A stretch of DNA of 64,000 bases, taken from the NCBI RefSeq assembly GCF_024679095.1, contig NW_026111745.1, positions 117,501-181,500 of the forward strand, given 5' to 3'. The translations under genes and the position numbers were made by a program. This document shows positions 1 to 11,085 of the stretch, one piece after another (positions within the stretch are counted from its first letter, which is position 1; every line of letters starts with the position of its first letter). A model generated the notes under the pieces. That model saw only the letters and a list, made by a program, of their open reading frames with translations, ran no database searches and was not told the origin of the DNA. Source of the DNA: Eriocheir sinensis (lineage: Eukaryota; Arthropoda; Malacostraca; Decapoda; Varunidae).

Positions 1-2
1 AT

Positions 3-725
3 CACCTGGGTCCAGAGATTAGAAAACTCGTTATGTTCTCTGATAACTGCAGTGGGCAGAATAAAAACAAGAATGTGATCCTGTCCTGCCTCAGGAAAAT
101 ACATGCGAACCGCCTGGAGAGTATCCAACACTACTTCATGATACCTGGTCATTCTTACCTGCCGTGTGACCGTGACTTCGGGGTCATAGAACTGAAAATT
201 CGCCCGGTGTCCGTGTTCACCACCGACCACTACTCTGAGTTAATTAAGAAGGCCAACAGAGTACACCCCTTCATAGTCATTGACGTTACGAGGGACTTCT
301 TCAAGGATTATGACGTCATGCAGAAGGAGGTTTCTTGGGCTGGCATGAAGGCTGCTGGTCTTATTAATGCCAGGGTACTCATCTACTCTTCTAACTTCAA
401 GGCTGGCTTGCACATCCAACAAAATTATGGGGACCTTGAGCCTCCTAAAGAAGTCAACCTCGAGAAGAAGAAGGATAAGGGCAAACTCAACCTCATTACC
501 TTCAACCTGCCTTTAAAGTACCCTGGCACAGTACTCCTCTCCAAAGAAAAACTGGCTGACTTGAAAGTACTCATGACCTACGTGGACCCTGCTTATAAAC
601 CCTTCTACACCACAATCATCGGGGACCAGGAGCAGACAGGTAGTGGGCAGGGTAGAGTAGGGGTACATCCTCGGGACGATCATTACCTGGATGATGACGA
701 GCCCGACGACCCCGCTGCCCTGTAA
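3..725 (+). CDS. DUF7869-type repeat protein, C-terminal part
   Basis: The reading frame is already open at the first base of the window and runs to a TAA at 723-725, so this is the C-terminal part of a longer protein; the first Met at 33 is internal. It carries the motif DNCSGQNKN, which I recognise from DUF7869 proteins, a family that is highly multiplied in arthropod and cnidarian genomes and behaves like mobile-element cargo. A lysine-rich patch lies near residue 150 of the visible part and the C-terminus is acidic (DDDEPDD). The molecular function of the family is not known to me. No stop or frameshift is visible in the part present. The family call rests on memory of the motif, without a search. 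Confidence 0.6.
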   Translation, partial: HLGPEIRKLVMFSDNCSGQNKNKNVILSCLRKIHANRLESIQHYFMIPGHSYLPCDRDFGVIELKIRPVSVFTTDHYSELIKKANRVHPFIVIDVTRDFFKDYDVMQKEVSWAGMKAAGLINARVLIYSSNFKAGLHIQQNYGDLEPPKEVNLEKKKDKGKLNLITFNLPLKYPGTVLLSKEKLADLKVLMTYVDPAYKPFYTTIIGDQEQTGSGQGRVGVHPRDDHYLDDDEPDDPAAL

Positions 726-727
726 CC

Positions 728-870
728 CCTTCAGTACCTCTCTCTCTTTCTCTCTCTATCTATCTATCTATTTCTCACTTTTCTCCTTTCCCCACCATCT
801 TCTTCTCCCTACCTTCTTCTCTCTCTTTCTCTCTCTATCTATCTATCTCTCACTCTATCATCCACCTATC
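728..870 (+). repeat. CT/CTAT-rich low-complexity tract
   Basis: Pyrimidine-rich DNA directly after the stop codon, made of degenerate (TC)n and (CTAT)n runs. The open frame at 691-957 is only this tract read as Ser/Leu/Phe and is not a gene. Confidence 0.8.
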
Positions 871-1379
871 TATGCCTGTTTTCTGTCTCCAACCTGTGCT
901 AATGGGTTACTCCCCAACCACCCCCACCCAAAACTACCACCACCACAAGCCTTCTGACCACTCCACACAATGGTGAGTACCTAATCAAATTAATTTTAGC
1001 ATTAAGATTATTAAATAATGTTATTAATACCTCCGCAGTTCAGTGTAAACAAAGAAAAATCCCAACTTTTCGTTTTTTATTTTTTACTAACAATTAAAGG
1101 CATTAGGAATTAAAATCTGCAAATGGGTATTCTATAACTTTATTTTTATCTTTTTGCAAGCATTTTATTACATATGTTTTTTTATGTCTATGTTGCATTT
1201 TTATTATAATAGAAAATGTGGGTATTTTTATACTCGTTTTTTTACAGATTAAAAATTGATTTAGATGATTTTTTTCTGGTCTCAGAAGATTAAACGGTAC
1301 AAATTTAGTATATTAGATGTAGTATTGAATAATAAGGCGTTTACATACAAAAATACGATAAAGTTAAAGTTGCAAAACT
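871..1379. other. AT-rich spacer, no gene seen
   Basis: Strongly AT-rich from about 980 with long T runs. ATG followed by GTGAGT at about 971 resembles a splice donor but no partner exon was found. I see no other feature. Confidence 0.5.
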
Positions 1380-1432
1380 TTGCGCGCGTTTTTCTCCCAC
1401 TTTATGTTTTGGTCGATTCGCCCCTCTGACTC

Positions 1433-1491
1433 TGGTGGTCATATTATGACCACCATTATTAATAAAAGGGAGGGGGCCGTAGCCCCCTCCC
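1433..1491 (-). other. Two hairpins in the presumed R2 3' UTR
   Basis: Two adjacent perfect inverted repeats. The first has 10-bp arms at 1433-1442 and 1446-1455 (TGGTGGTCAT/ATGACCACCA, 3-nt loop). The second has 10-bp arms at 1468-1477 and 1482-1491 (GGGAGGGGGC/GCCCCCTCCC, 4-nt loop). R2 3' UTRs are structured and are recognised by the R2 protein during target-primed reverse transcription, so these could be that signal; this role is inference. Confidence 0.45.
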
Positions 1492-1750
1492 CTTTCTTAA
1501 AGCCTCCCCACGTCATCCCATGCCTCGCCGTTTATTTAAACCACATACCACATACATCATCATAAATAGTAACAAAACATCAAAACATTACCAGCGCCCA
1601 CACCCCTCCACCACACATACACACCCACGAGGCAGGAGAACACGGGGAAGGTGGGGTGCCATTATTGGCTATGTACAACATTGTTTAGCACTTCCCATCT
1701 CTTTCAGATCTTATCACTTTACCTCTCCTTTAAGTTCCGTATCTCATCCA

Positions 1751-4700
1751 TCACACTGCTTTTAATGTTTTGCACAGGGTGCGACCCTGCAAGGCGCACC
1801 CCTTGCCACATGTGCACCTGCCGTGTTCCTGTGTGCTTGGTAGATCCGGACCCCACTCTCGAGGGCCCGGACCACCGCGAGCTTCAGCGCGGCTTTGGTA
1901 AGTCCCAGCGCACTCCACGTGTTCACGGAGGCTGGGGCTACCACCCTCCGCCACGACAGAGTGAGCGAGCTGACTATGGGGGGGTACCCTGAGCACTCTC
2001 ACTTTTTCCGTCACAGCCGCCACGTTATAGTGGGACACTTTTCGCTCGTGGGCCACGTGCAGGTCCGTGGCGGCGCTGTCTGCGACAACCTGCACGTCAA
2101 TTACCCACGAGCGATTATCCCTCCAGCATACAATATCTGGGTATCTTAACCCTGCTGGAGTTGGGATGGGGTGCTCCTTTAGCACCCGATACCCAGACTG
2201 CTGGAGGGCCTGGACGGCGCCATCGAGAATGTTGTTGTGGCGTAGGGTTCTAGCCCCTGCAACGGCCGGGCACTGCTGTAATATGTGTCCGAGGGAATGA
2301 ACCCTTCGGCCGAAACAGAGGTCGCACATGACGTCGGGCTCCGGTCTGCCCCTAGCCGAACGGGGTTTCGTAGGCAGCAAGGCTCCTCTAAGCCTCACCG
2401 CCTTCGAATAAATCCCGCCTTTCATCAGGGCAGATCCGTCCAGGAAGGCTGCGGATACCGGTGTTTGAGTGGCTCCTCGCAGCCCCCGACCGTCAACAGA
2501 ACCATAAAGGTTCTCGGACCAGCGACTCCTCTCTTTTCTCTTCCTCCCTGATGGAGTGGAGGCGTCGTCGAGCGGACTTGCACCTTCTGCGACAGCCCTC
2601 ACCGCAGGGTCATGGGACTGCCTGAGGCGGGCTAGAAGGTCATGCTTTAATCGGGGGATGCGAGACTCGAGAGCTGTTACTCCGAGCCCGCCATCCACGC
2701 CGGCCGCATGAAAGGCCCCAGTGCTTTTGCTGGGATTATCTGGGGCTCGTTGGAGTCGCCCCAGCTTAGCGATGAGCTGGCCCAACAGGTGGGACGGACC
2801 GCTCGCCCAGGCGGCGCCCACCCGTGAACCCAGGTACTTATAAAAGTCGCCTGGGCCTAAGGACCGAATCTCCTCGCCTCCAGCATGGAGCCTTAATTTG
2901 TCTTGGTACCAGGTTTTGTTCTTACCATCCGCCACTACCCCCACGGAGGCGCACTTTGAGGGCCCCACCTCGAGGCCCAAGGCAGCCGCGGCAGATGTCA
3001 TCGCTCGCAGGCTTGCCTTTAAGCCTGTCCTGGTGGAGGCCAGCAACACCACGTCATCACCAAAAGCCAGGTAGCCGTGGGCACGGCCACCCAGCTCTAC
3101 TCCGACGTTCTGGGGTAGGGCGGACAGGGCCTGGTCCAATGTGAGGTTGAACAATAGGGGCGACAATGGGTCGCCCTGCATGACACCTCTACCAAGTTCC
3201 ACTCTGGTGTTCTCATCCAGGTTCGTGGATGCCTTGACATATACATTGCCGATGTAGTTGGCAAATCGCTCCCCTAAGCCCCACCGCCTAGTGGCATTGA
3301 CTATGGCGGGGTGGCCCACTGAGTCAAAGGCCTTCTTGAAATCAATGAAGGCCATGTACAGGGAGCGGGGGGGTGCTCTTAGCCGCTTGAATCCCTTTTG
3401 ACCCAGCGGTAGGGGAGCGTGTGTAGCAAGCCGCTGCGACAGCACCCTATGGAACGTCCTCGTCAGGATAGGTGCTATCGTCAGCGGCCTGTAGTCGGAG
3501 GCTGTCCGAGGTGCGTCCACCTTCGGGAGCAGCACGGTTCGGCCATGAACCCAACTCTCGGGGACGGAGCCCAGCATGATGGCTGAGTCCATCAGCCACA
3601 AAAGCTGGTCAGTGCTTAGGGCCCTCAGGTCGGACAGCGTCCTTCCGTCAGGCCCGGCTGCCGTGTCAGCCTTTGTGGCGGCGAAAGCCGCCATCACTTC
3701 CTATGGTTTCGCCGGGGCCATCATCAGATGACCAACACCCGGGTTCACCGGAGTTAGCTGCCCGGCAGAGCCGGGGCTAGGACGTTCAAAAACCTCCCGC
3801 CAGAACTGGACTGTTCCAGGAGGAAGGTCTCCAATACCGCCCCCGGGGCTGCGGCCGGCTAAGATGTCAGTTATAGCCCGGCCTCGGTTCTTCTTGTAGG
3901 CCTCTTGGAACCGTGCATACTCCCGGCACCGTAACGTCCGGGTGGTCAGGACAGACCGCCCAGGTGGTAGCGACGGTCTTGGCCGACCAGTCCGCCTCCG
4001 ACTGGCCGGTCCCAACGGCGCCCATTGTCGCAGTTGTTGCTGGAGGTCCTCCGGTGTAGTCGGGACCGCCACGCCGAGCAGTTGAGAGAGGCGCCCAACC
4101 TCCCTGGTGACCTTCAGCTCGGTCGTGGCTTCGCTGCACTCGGGCGGAGCAGGTGTGATGCTCGCGTCCGGGGAGGGAGCGGCGTGGGCTCCCCCCACTT
4201 CCCCAGGGTCCTCCATGGATGGCGGTGGAGTCCTTCCTGGGTTGGGGCTGTACGGGGGCCGGTCACCAGTATCCCGGTCCCCGTCCGAGGGGTGCTGTAG
4301 AGGAGGCACACGTGGAGTCGCGAGCAGCCCCACTGCTGCTCGGACTTGTGCCTTGTAGGCTTCTTGCCGCCTCTTCCCTTTGATGCCGTCCAGGGTCCTG
4401 TGGGGCAGCACCTCCTCTTGGATGGCCTGGTTCATAAGGCGGGTGTTGGGGTGGGCCAGTTCGAAGGTAGCCATCAGGGCCACCTCTTCAGCGTCCCACC
4501 TCGCCTTTGGGAGTGTTACCAGCCGTTCAGCCTCCGCAGCGTGGTATACAGTCGGGTGCGTGTGTCGTTCGTGGACGCGGTGCCCGATGAGGGAGGCGAA
4601 CACGGCAGGGCAGGTTGACCCATGGTCGTCGGGGTGCCCATCGCCACCGGGGTCCATCCGCGCAGATTGGCGGGTGGACACAAGCGTCTTTTTCTTGGTA

Positions 4701-4861
4701 GCCGGTGGTTCACGCTGGCGCCGAGCATAAGCGGACCAGCGCGGAGGAGATACTCCGCCGTTATACGGGGTCGCAGCCTGGGCGACGAAGGGAGTGGCGG
4801 GAACTCCCGACGTATAACGCCCAGCGGGCCCACGTGGAGGGGTTCTCCTTAGTACCCTATG
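1751..4861 (-). pseudogene. R2 protein (zinc finger, Myb, RT, endonuclease), inactivated
   Basis: R2 proteins bind 28S DNA, nick it and reverse transcribe their RNA onto the nick. The frame is open from near the element's 5' end. In order it shows an H2-type finger whose first Cys pair looks incomplete (residues CPAVF...HERH, about 4600), a Myb-like segment (ARWDAEE, about 4490), a proline-rich linker, RT motifs (FIDFKKAFDS; GVMQGDPLSPLLFNL; YLAFGDDVVLL), a CCHC motif (CDLC...GH...C, about 2300) and the PD...D endonuclease core (about 2130). Three defects are visible. An in-frame TAG lies at 3701-3703, where the second copy reads GAG. The RT motif FADD is FGDD (codon 3059-3061). A 52-bp deletion plus one extra G near 3365-3390 removes 17 residues net but keeps the frame. 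Translation start is unclear, as is usual for R2. Confidence 0.85.
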
Positions 4862-4884
4862 ACTCTACCGGTTGGTACCGTAGA

Positions 4885-4920
<36 letters not shown>

Positions 4921-4936
4921 GTTGAATCTCTTCACT

Positions 4937-4970
<34 letters not shown>

Positions 4971-6136
4971 CGTCAACATCTATCTCTGACCATCGCAATG
5001 CTTTGTTTTAATTAGACAGTTGGATTCCCCTGGTCCGTGCCAGTTCTGAGTTGATCGCTGGGTGCCAGCCGAAGTGGGTTTGGAGCGAGGGACGACTGCT
5101 GCTGCTACCTAATCGGCCGAAAGCCGGCAATAGAGAGAGCCGGAGCCCCCGCGCCCAAGCTGCCTAGCGCGTTCCACGGAAGGGCCGGAGACACGCCGGT
5201 CCGAGCTCTCGGCACGAGTAGCGAAGGGGCTAGAACCGCCACCGCGAAATGCGAGCCGCCGCACGCCAGGCCGTTGGCCCCACCTCGCATAAGCGTGTCC
5301 CGTCTGCGACCGGCGTTGCGCGAACCCTGCGGTGGTTCCCCAACGAGCGCTGCCCCGCCGCGCCGGCTTTAGCGCGGACGGCGGAGTGGGACCGGGAGCG
5401 ACCGGAGGACGCCGCACCGAGGCTTTTGAGGGCCCAAACGACGCGGTGATCGCCCGCCGGCCGCCTTTGCGAACCCGGGCCACACAAGCACCGCCGCACC
5501 GGCGAGCTGGTAACAAGGACACCGCGACGCGAGGCCGCATTTGGAATGGGTCGCCGCCACCGGGGAAGGCGAGACACTGCGCCGCAGGGTAGACGGCATC
5601 ACCCATCACCGCGCGCAGCTCAGAGCCTCTGAGCCATGTCCAGCGCCCGACCCACGCCCGCTTCCCGCACAGGCCCGATCCTCAGAGCCAATCCTTATCC
5701 CGAAGTTACGGATCTAATTTGCCGACTTCCCTTACCTACATTAGTCTATCGACCAGAGGCTTCTTACCTTGAAGACCGGCTGCGGATATGGGTACGCACA
5801 GGCCCAAAACTGGGGTGCATCGCGGAGGCCGCGTGCGTACGTGCGCCGCGCCGTGACGCCGCAGAACGACCCCCGGCAGCGGGCAGCAGCAGCAGACCCC
5901 CCCGCTTCGCCCCATGCAGTTACCTGCCTCGCATGTTTCACGGACCGGCAGTGGTACGCGGGACGCCGCAACAACCGCGGCGCTCTACGGCAGACCGTGT
6001 TACCAACACCCTTTCGCTCTGCGAGTGGCTTCTAGGGTCACGGCGCCTTAAACAGAAAAGAAAACTTTTCCCCGGTCCACCGCCGATGGACGCGAGTTGG
6101 ATCCCGTTACCGGGTTCCTGCACCAAGGGCCGGCCG
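4885..6136 (-). rRNA. 28S rRNA fragment upstream of the R2 site
   Basis: On the minus strand this holds strongly conserved large-subunit rRNA stretches: the block around the R2 target (AAGCGCGGGTAAACGGCGGG; CTAATTAAAACAAAGC), the GGTAAGGGAAGTCGGC block and the TACCCATATCCGCAGC block. It covers roughly the 1.25 kb before the R2 insertion point, with GC-rich expansion segments between the conserved blocks. It stops abruptly at about 6136, where a LINE tail begins, and at 4885, where R2 begins. It is therefore a truncated rDNA piece and not a working gene. Open frames on both strands here are spurious. Confidence 0.92.
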
Positions 6137-6887
6137 AAGAAACATGGAAACATGGAAATGCAGGCAACAGAAAGCCTATTGGCTCATTACGAGATCGCCC
6201 GCTTGGGTGATTTAATCTGCTCGATCGCCACTTGGGGCTTGATGAGCAGATGAAAGCACCTCGATATTGAGGAGCAGATGGAAGCCCCTCGTTATTCAGT
6301 TTACTCCCGACGCAGCGAAATGACGGTCGATTCTATATTTGAAGGAGTTGATGGTATTCGCATTTACTACTTCTGACGCCAGGGAAGACTGTTCCAGTGG
6401 CGGCAGGGAATATTGTTCCAGTGGCGGATGACTCGGTTTGAAAAGAAACTCCTTCCAATGTCTGTGTTACATCGACTCGACTGAATGGGTAAACCGTTAT
6501 TTCTAGTTCTTGAGTTGGTTTGCAGTTCAAAGAATTTGGAGTAATCGACGTTATTGAACTTTTTTAGATACTTGAAGACTTGAATCATATCCCCTCGTAG
6601 GCGTCTTTTCTCCAATGTAAAGAGATTGAGTCGCTTGATTCGTTCCTCGTACGGTTGAGCCCTGAAGGTTGGAATCATCTTTGTGGCGCGTCGCTGAATC
6701 CTTTCCAGTAGAGCAATGTCCTTTCTGTAATTGGGAGACCAGAACTGCACTGCATACTCGAGGTGCGGTCTTATCATGGAAGTATACAAGGATAGCATCA
6801 CGTCTGGTGTTTTACACTCGAAGTTCCTCGCTATGAACCCGAGCATAATGTTGGCCTTGTTGTATGCTTTTTTACAGTGATTCGCGT
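6137..6887 (-). mobile_element. 3' part of a CR1/Jockey-like LINE (split by hAT)
   Basis: The minus strand at 6367-6880 codes for the C-terminal region downstream of RT in LINE ORF2 proteins (RPHLEYAVQFWSP; LERIQRRATK; ERIKRLNLFTLEKRRLRGD). The tail ends in short TTTCCATG-type repeats (6137-6160) directly against 28S, as expected for CR1-like 3' ends. The coding sequence is interrupted at 6888 by the hAT element and resumes at 12149-12167, after which it is 5'-truncated against a Ty3 element. In-frame coding (DLKHAN...) continues across the empty hAT site, which supports the reading. Confidence 0.85.
6880..6887. repeat. hAT target-site duplication, left copy (ATTCGCGT)
   Basis: ATTCGCGT, directly before the left terminal repeat. 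An identical octamer at 12149-12156 follows the right terminal repeat. Eight-base duplications are characteristic of hAT transposons. Confidence 0.95.
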
Positions 6888-7472
6888 CAGGGGCGGACTG
6901 GGACTAAAAATCGGCCCTGGACTTTTGTCTTTGAAGCAGCCCACTTGGTGAGCTAAGTGAGCATATTCAGCTGGGATGTTCGGGACAGGTGCCGTAATCC
7001 CCCCCGTCCCACACACACGCACCTCTCGAACAATATTTTGAAATATAAACAGGAAAATGTAACTATATTATAATTATAGGCCAATATTACAGGTTTGTAA
7101 TCAAACACATACATACATGACTCAAAGCAAAACCTCTAGGCTAGTTATTAATTAGACACGAAACTTAAAATGTTTACTACAAACTTAAGTTATATTGGCA
7201 TCCTGCTCTTTAATTATGATTCCTAAAAATTAAAAAAGTAATTGTTTTTAACATTATGACTACAAGTATTGAATGGAAATATTATTATAATTGTAAAATA
7301 ATAATGTAAATTATTAAAATACTGTAACTCCAATATTAATATTGCTATTAGTATCAATAAAATGAAGATATACTAGCACGGTAGTATTGCTCTTTTAGCC
7401 TAACTCTACAGAAAAGACTGACTTACCGGTACTCAAAAGAAATTGACATTAAAGCTAGCATGAATACAATTT

Positions 7473-10400
7473 TCAATATGTCAGTAATTTCCTGAGCAGG
7501 TTACTCTTCTCAGCAACCTTATCTATTATAGCATCATTATCAAGAGTCATTAACATACCTTTCTCTACTGCCATCAACATAAAAGCCTGCAAATGTTCTT
7601 GTGAAAGTGTACTCCTAAGTCGATCCTTGATGAATTTTAGAGTGGAGAAACTTCTCTCACATGTAACCTGTGTAACTGGCAGAGTGAGCAAGAACTTATA
7701 TGCTAAACCTATTACATGATAAGTATCAGTCAACAAGTTGTATCTACTGAGTATTTGATAACAACATATTGGACAATTTTTACAAAAGGAACAGTTGCTA
7801 TTGCTAATAATCTCATCTTCATCATCAGAACAACTACTGCCTTGCTTCTCACTCACCCCCTTAACCTTATAATCTTCCAGTGGTACCTGTTTCAGCTTTG
7901 CCCATTGGGATGCTAAACTCTTCAACTCTGATTGCAGGTTTTCTACTGTAGCCCTGCTGTCAAATTTAAGTAAACACTTACTTAACTCTGCAAATAAGGA
8001 CTTGTACTGCATTATAGTAATACTCTTCATCTGGTCAAAGTTTTTTGGATCTAGAAAGGCTAAGTCACTATAAAGAGTACCATGTGTGAGAAATCGGTCA
8101 TGAAGACTTTGTGAAACTTGGTCCAGTATCTGATTATGTACCTCGACTTCATAAGCCCTATCAGCATCAGTCAGTGTTTCATCAGGAGCTACTTCTCCTG
8201 GCATAATTTTCTTTTTTCTCACTCTCTTTTGTGGAAGTTGACTTTGTACTTCTAACTCTGTTTCAAGCTGGTTTTCATCTTGAAGTTTCTCATTTGCCCA
8301 TTGTACAAACGTGTCTGCTGCAATCTTTACACCTTCAAAGTCTCTTTTTATTCCCTCCACATTCTCTTGTGTTGTTGTAACCATTCTATAAGCTGAAAGA
8401 ATGTCCATTCTACTGGTTTGTAGGTATTTTGAGAGTGGAGTAGTGTGCTCAAATATGCGAAGAAATATTTGAGATGTTAAAATGGTCTCATATTTAAGCA
8501 GCGACTCAATGTAACCTCTAGCTTTAGCACGGACAACTGGCTTCACAGTCACACCTACTTCTTCTAGGATGATAGCTAGAGTTTGCAAGACATCTATATA
8601 GAGAGCCCTATCTGGATTACCAAAATTTCCAAATACTTTCCTAAGAGAATCGTCTTTAGCCCACCAGCGGGTTTCACCGATTGGAGCCAGGCGTTGATGA
8701 TGAACACTTTGGCTTTCCTTAAGCCATACATTCATTCGCTTGTAAGATTCTCTGATAAATACTGCAATATCATTTAGTAAAGTAAACAATGATGCACTTG
8801 CTACCACTAATCCAGTTGTGTCCACCAAAACCAAATTTAGCACATGTGCATAACACCATACATGTACCTGTTTGGGAGAATGTTCAGAAAGTAGAGCAGA
8901 AAATCCTCTAAATTGACCTTGCATGTTGGAGGCTCCGTCTGTGGCATTTCCAATGCAGTTGCTTATATCTAGTTTGAGCTTACAAAGCACATCCTTCAAC
9001 ATTTTAACAAAGTACTCACCTGTGGATGCTTCACAATTTACCACTGCTACAAGTCTTTCATGTATGACATCTGTAACATACCTAAGGACTACAGCACACT
9101 GGTCTTGGGAAGTTATATCCTGTGTTGTATCAATCTCCACAGAGAACATTCCTGCCTCATTAACCTCATTAGCAATACACTGCTGAATAGCTTCCTGAAT
9201 ATTATTAATTACTTCATTCACCGTGTTCTTTGATAAAAAACTAACAAATGAACCTCTACCCTTTGACTTAGTTTGATGGTGTTTCTTACTCTTCTCTATG
9301 CATTCGCTGAGGTGCTCTTTCATGACAATATCATACTTTCCCAACAAAGTGATCATCTCTAAAAAGTTACCATGATCAATACTAGGATCATCCAAAGTAT
9401 AGCTAGCCTCAAACTTTGTACCCCTGAAGCTTAACCCTCTTTTCCCAATCACTTTAACTACATCAGTCACGCGTTCCAGTACCAAACGCCTTTTCCTAAC
9501 CTGCTCTCTATGAATGGAAATCTGTTTGCTTCCTAATAGATGCTTGATATCTGTTTCAGTGGCTCTAAAAAAATATGCCTCAGCAGAGCTCTTGTGTAAC
9601 TTGGTTTTTTCATGTTCTTCGATTCTCTGATGGACATGATTCCAATCACTCATGCCACCAACAAAGATGTTGCTGTCAGAAGATTTGGCAAATGCCATGC
9701 AAATGTAACAGTGTAACATGTGAGTTTCTGCATTGTATGTGAGCCATTTCCTACTAGTCCCATCCTTACAATGAAACACTTTTTTAACAACAGAATTGTT
9801 AGAAGTCTGTTTTGGATGAAATTTAAAATAAGCTGGAAAATCCTCTGAACTCTTTGGTCTCATGAAGTAATTGAGCTCACTGTTTTCTTCACTGTATGCT
9901 TGGCCTTGAGGTGTGTTTTTAGTTTCTTGACAAAGCTCCTCAACCTCATCATCAACCTAAAAGACAATGAAGCGGAAATGCAGCCATATGAATAGAGAGA
10001 TAGGCCTATAATTGGATTCATACTAAGTCTTCAGTTATCAATAAAATTATAAATTACTTTTGAATATTTGATTTTAGTTTTTCTGCCTTCTGGCTTCTGG
10101 TATTCTATTTGGTGGAATAAATTTAATTTTAAGACTTGAGCACACACACACACACGCACACACACAGTAGCTCAGTGGTTAGAGTACCGGTCTCAGTCTC
10201 ACACTCCAGAGAGCCTGGGTTTGAATCCCGGGTGGAGTGGAGAAAATGGGCAAATATAGGCTATATTTATTTCAACATATTATATTAACAGGTAAGTAGT
10301 AAATCATTTTGGGGGATTTTTTTTTTCTTCAAATCCAGTATAAACTACTAATGCCAGTACTTACAAATTCAGGGGGCTGGTCCAGCTGGATCATCTGGAT

Positions 10401-10715
10401 GGCCTCAACTGCTACATCACCTATTTGCTCACTATCCCTGACAGTTGAAGATTTTTGAGGTTCACTCAATTGTTCTGATGGTTTGTCAAAAGAAGTAGAA
10501 GGTATATCACTGACACTGCTTGAAGAGGCACCAGATAATTGCCCAGGGCCAGAACTGTTTGCCCCAGCCACACCCTCCCCTAGTTTCAAGCCAATATCAG
10601 TTAGTTTTCTACATTTCAATGCTTCAGCTTCAAGTGATTTCCTTTTTTTATCCCTCACTTTCTCAGCACCACCTTTACGTTTTTTAATAGAGCTTGAGCT
10701 ACTTAATTTATCCAT
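7473..10715 (-). CDS. hAT transposase (ZMYM1/TTF-finger type), two exons, intact
   Basis: Exon 1 is 10365-10715 (117 codons from ATG) and exon 2 is 7473-9956; the donor reads TTT|GTAAGT and the acceptor TTTTAG|GTT, both phase 0, with a 408-bp intron. The joined product is about 944 residues without stops or frameshifts. It has a lysine/serine-rich N-terminus typical of this family, a TTF-type zinc finger early in exon 2 (HCYIC...H...H), catalytic Asp candidates in EIDTTQD and NATDGASNM, the CYAHVLNLV motif, and a C-terminal hAT dimerisation segment (CERSFSTLKFIKDRL). hAT transposases cut out the element through hairpin intermediates and make 8-bp duplications, matching the flanks here. Proteins like this are often annotated in arthropods as zinc finger MYM-type 1-like; here the terminal repeats show it is a transposase. 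Confidence 0.9.
10164..10258 (+). mobile_element. tRNA-derived SINE head in hAT intron
   Basis: Contains a pol III A box (TAGCTCAGTGG, 10168-10178) and B box (GGTTTGAATCC, 10218-10228) at the spacing of a tRNA gene, preceded by a (CA)n run. No acceptor stem closes, so I read it as a tRNA-derived SINE rather than a tRNA gene. It lies antisense within the intron of the hAT transposase. Confidence 0.6.
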
Positions 10716-10789
10716 TTTTCAATCTACAAGTATTATTTTGTTGATTATTGATATATCTGAAAGTAACACATTATATGATTATATACGTA

Positions 10790-10982
10790 CAGGGTGTCCC
10801 GCGAGTTAAGGTCCATACCTGCACAAGTGAAAGAAGATGTAATTCTAAGTAGAAAATCATCAATACACATTTGCATTTTAAGTTAAAATGCAAATGTGTA
10901 TTGATGATTTTCTACTTACAATTACATCTTCTTTCCCTTGTGCAAGTATGGACCTTAACTCGTGGAGTCATGGGACACCCTG
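10790..10982. mobile_element. Fold-back element (MITE) with CAGGGTGTCCC ends
   Basis: A near-perfect palindrome of 193 bp: the left arm (10790 to about 10881) matches the reverse complement of the right arm except for a 9-bp insert (ATGACTCCA, 10963-10971) and a few changes. Both ends are CAGGGTGTCCC, a terminal motif I associate with mariner-like MITEs. No clear TA duplication is seen. It lies just upstream of the hAT transposase ATG, so it could influence its promoter. Confidence 0.75.
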
Positions 10983-11085
10983 GGCCTGTGTATATAATTA
11001 TTAATTAAAAACACTGCCATCTAACACCTACGAGTCACGACGAGTCAACAACAACTGTACTAGCTTCCCAAGTTTCCTTCACCGG

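Larger units (their letters stand above)
1380..4884 (-). mobile_element. R2-type non-LTR retrotransposon, 5' end joined to 28S
   Basis: The 5' junction is exact: 28S sequence on the minus strand ends with GACTCT at 4885-4890 and the element begins at 4884. R2 normally cuts 28S at CTCTTAAGG|TAGCC, so seven target bases are missing, a known type of R2 5' junction. The element codes for an N-terminal zinc-finger/Myb region, an RT and a C-terminal PD-(D/E)xK endonuclease. The 3' limit is my estimate: the 28S sequence expected downstream (TAGCCAAATGCC) is not present below position 1750, so the 3' flank has been lost or replaced. A second, more truncated copy sits at 62937-64000. Confidence 0.85.

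Noticed and set aside
1895..2551. Plus-strand frames over the R2 element
   Set aside because: Shadows of the minus-strand R2 coding frame, no domains.
5105..6253. Open frames on both strands, up to 205 codons
   Set aside because: They lie inside the 28S rRNA fragment, whose conserved blocks are recognisable on the minus strand.
7716..9186. Plus-strand frames inside the hAT
   Set aside because: Antisense to the intact transposase exon.
10164..10258. Functional tRNA gene
   Set aside because: A and B boxes are present but no acceptor stem closes; it fits a SINE head better.
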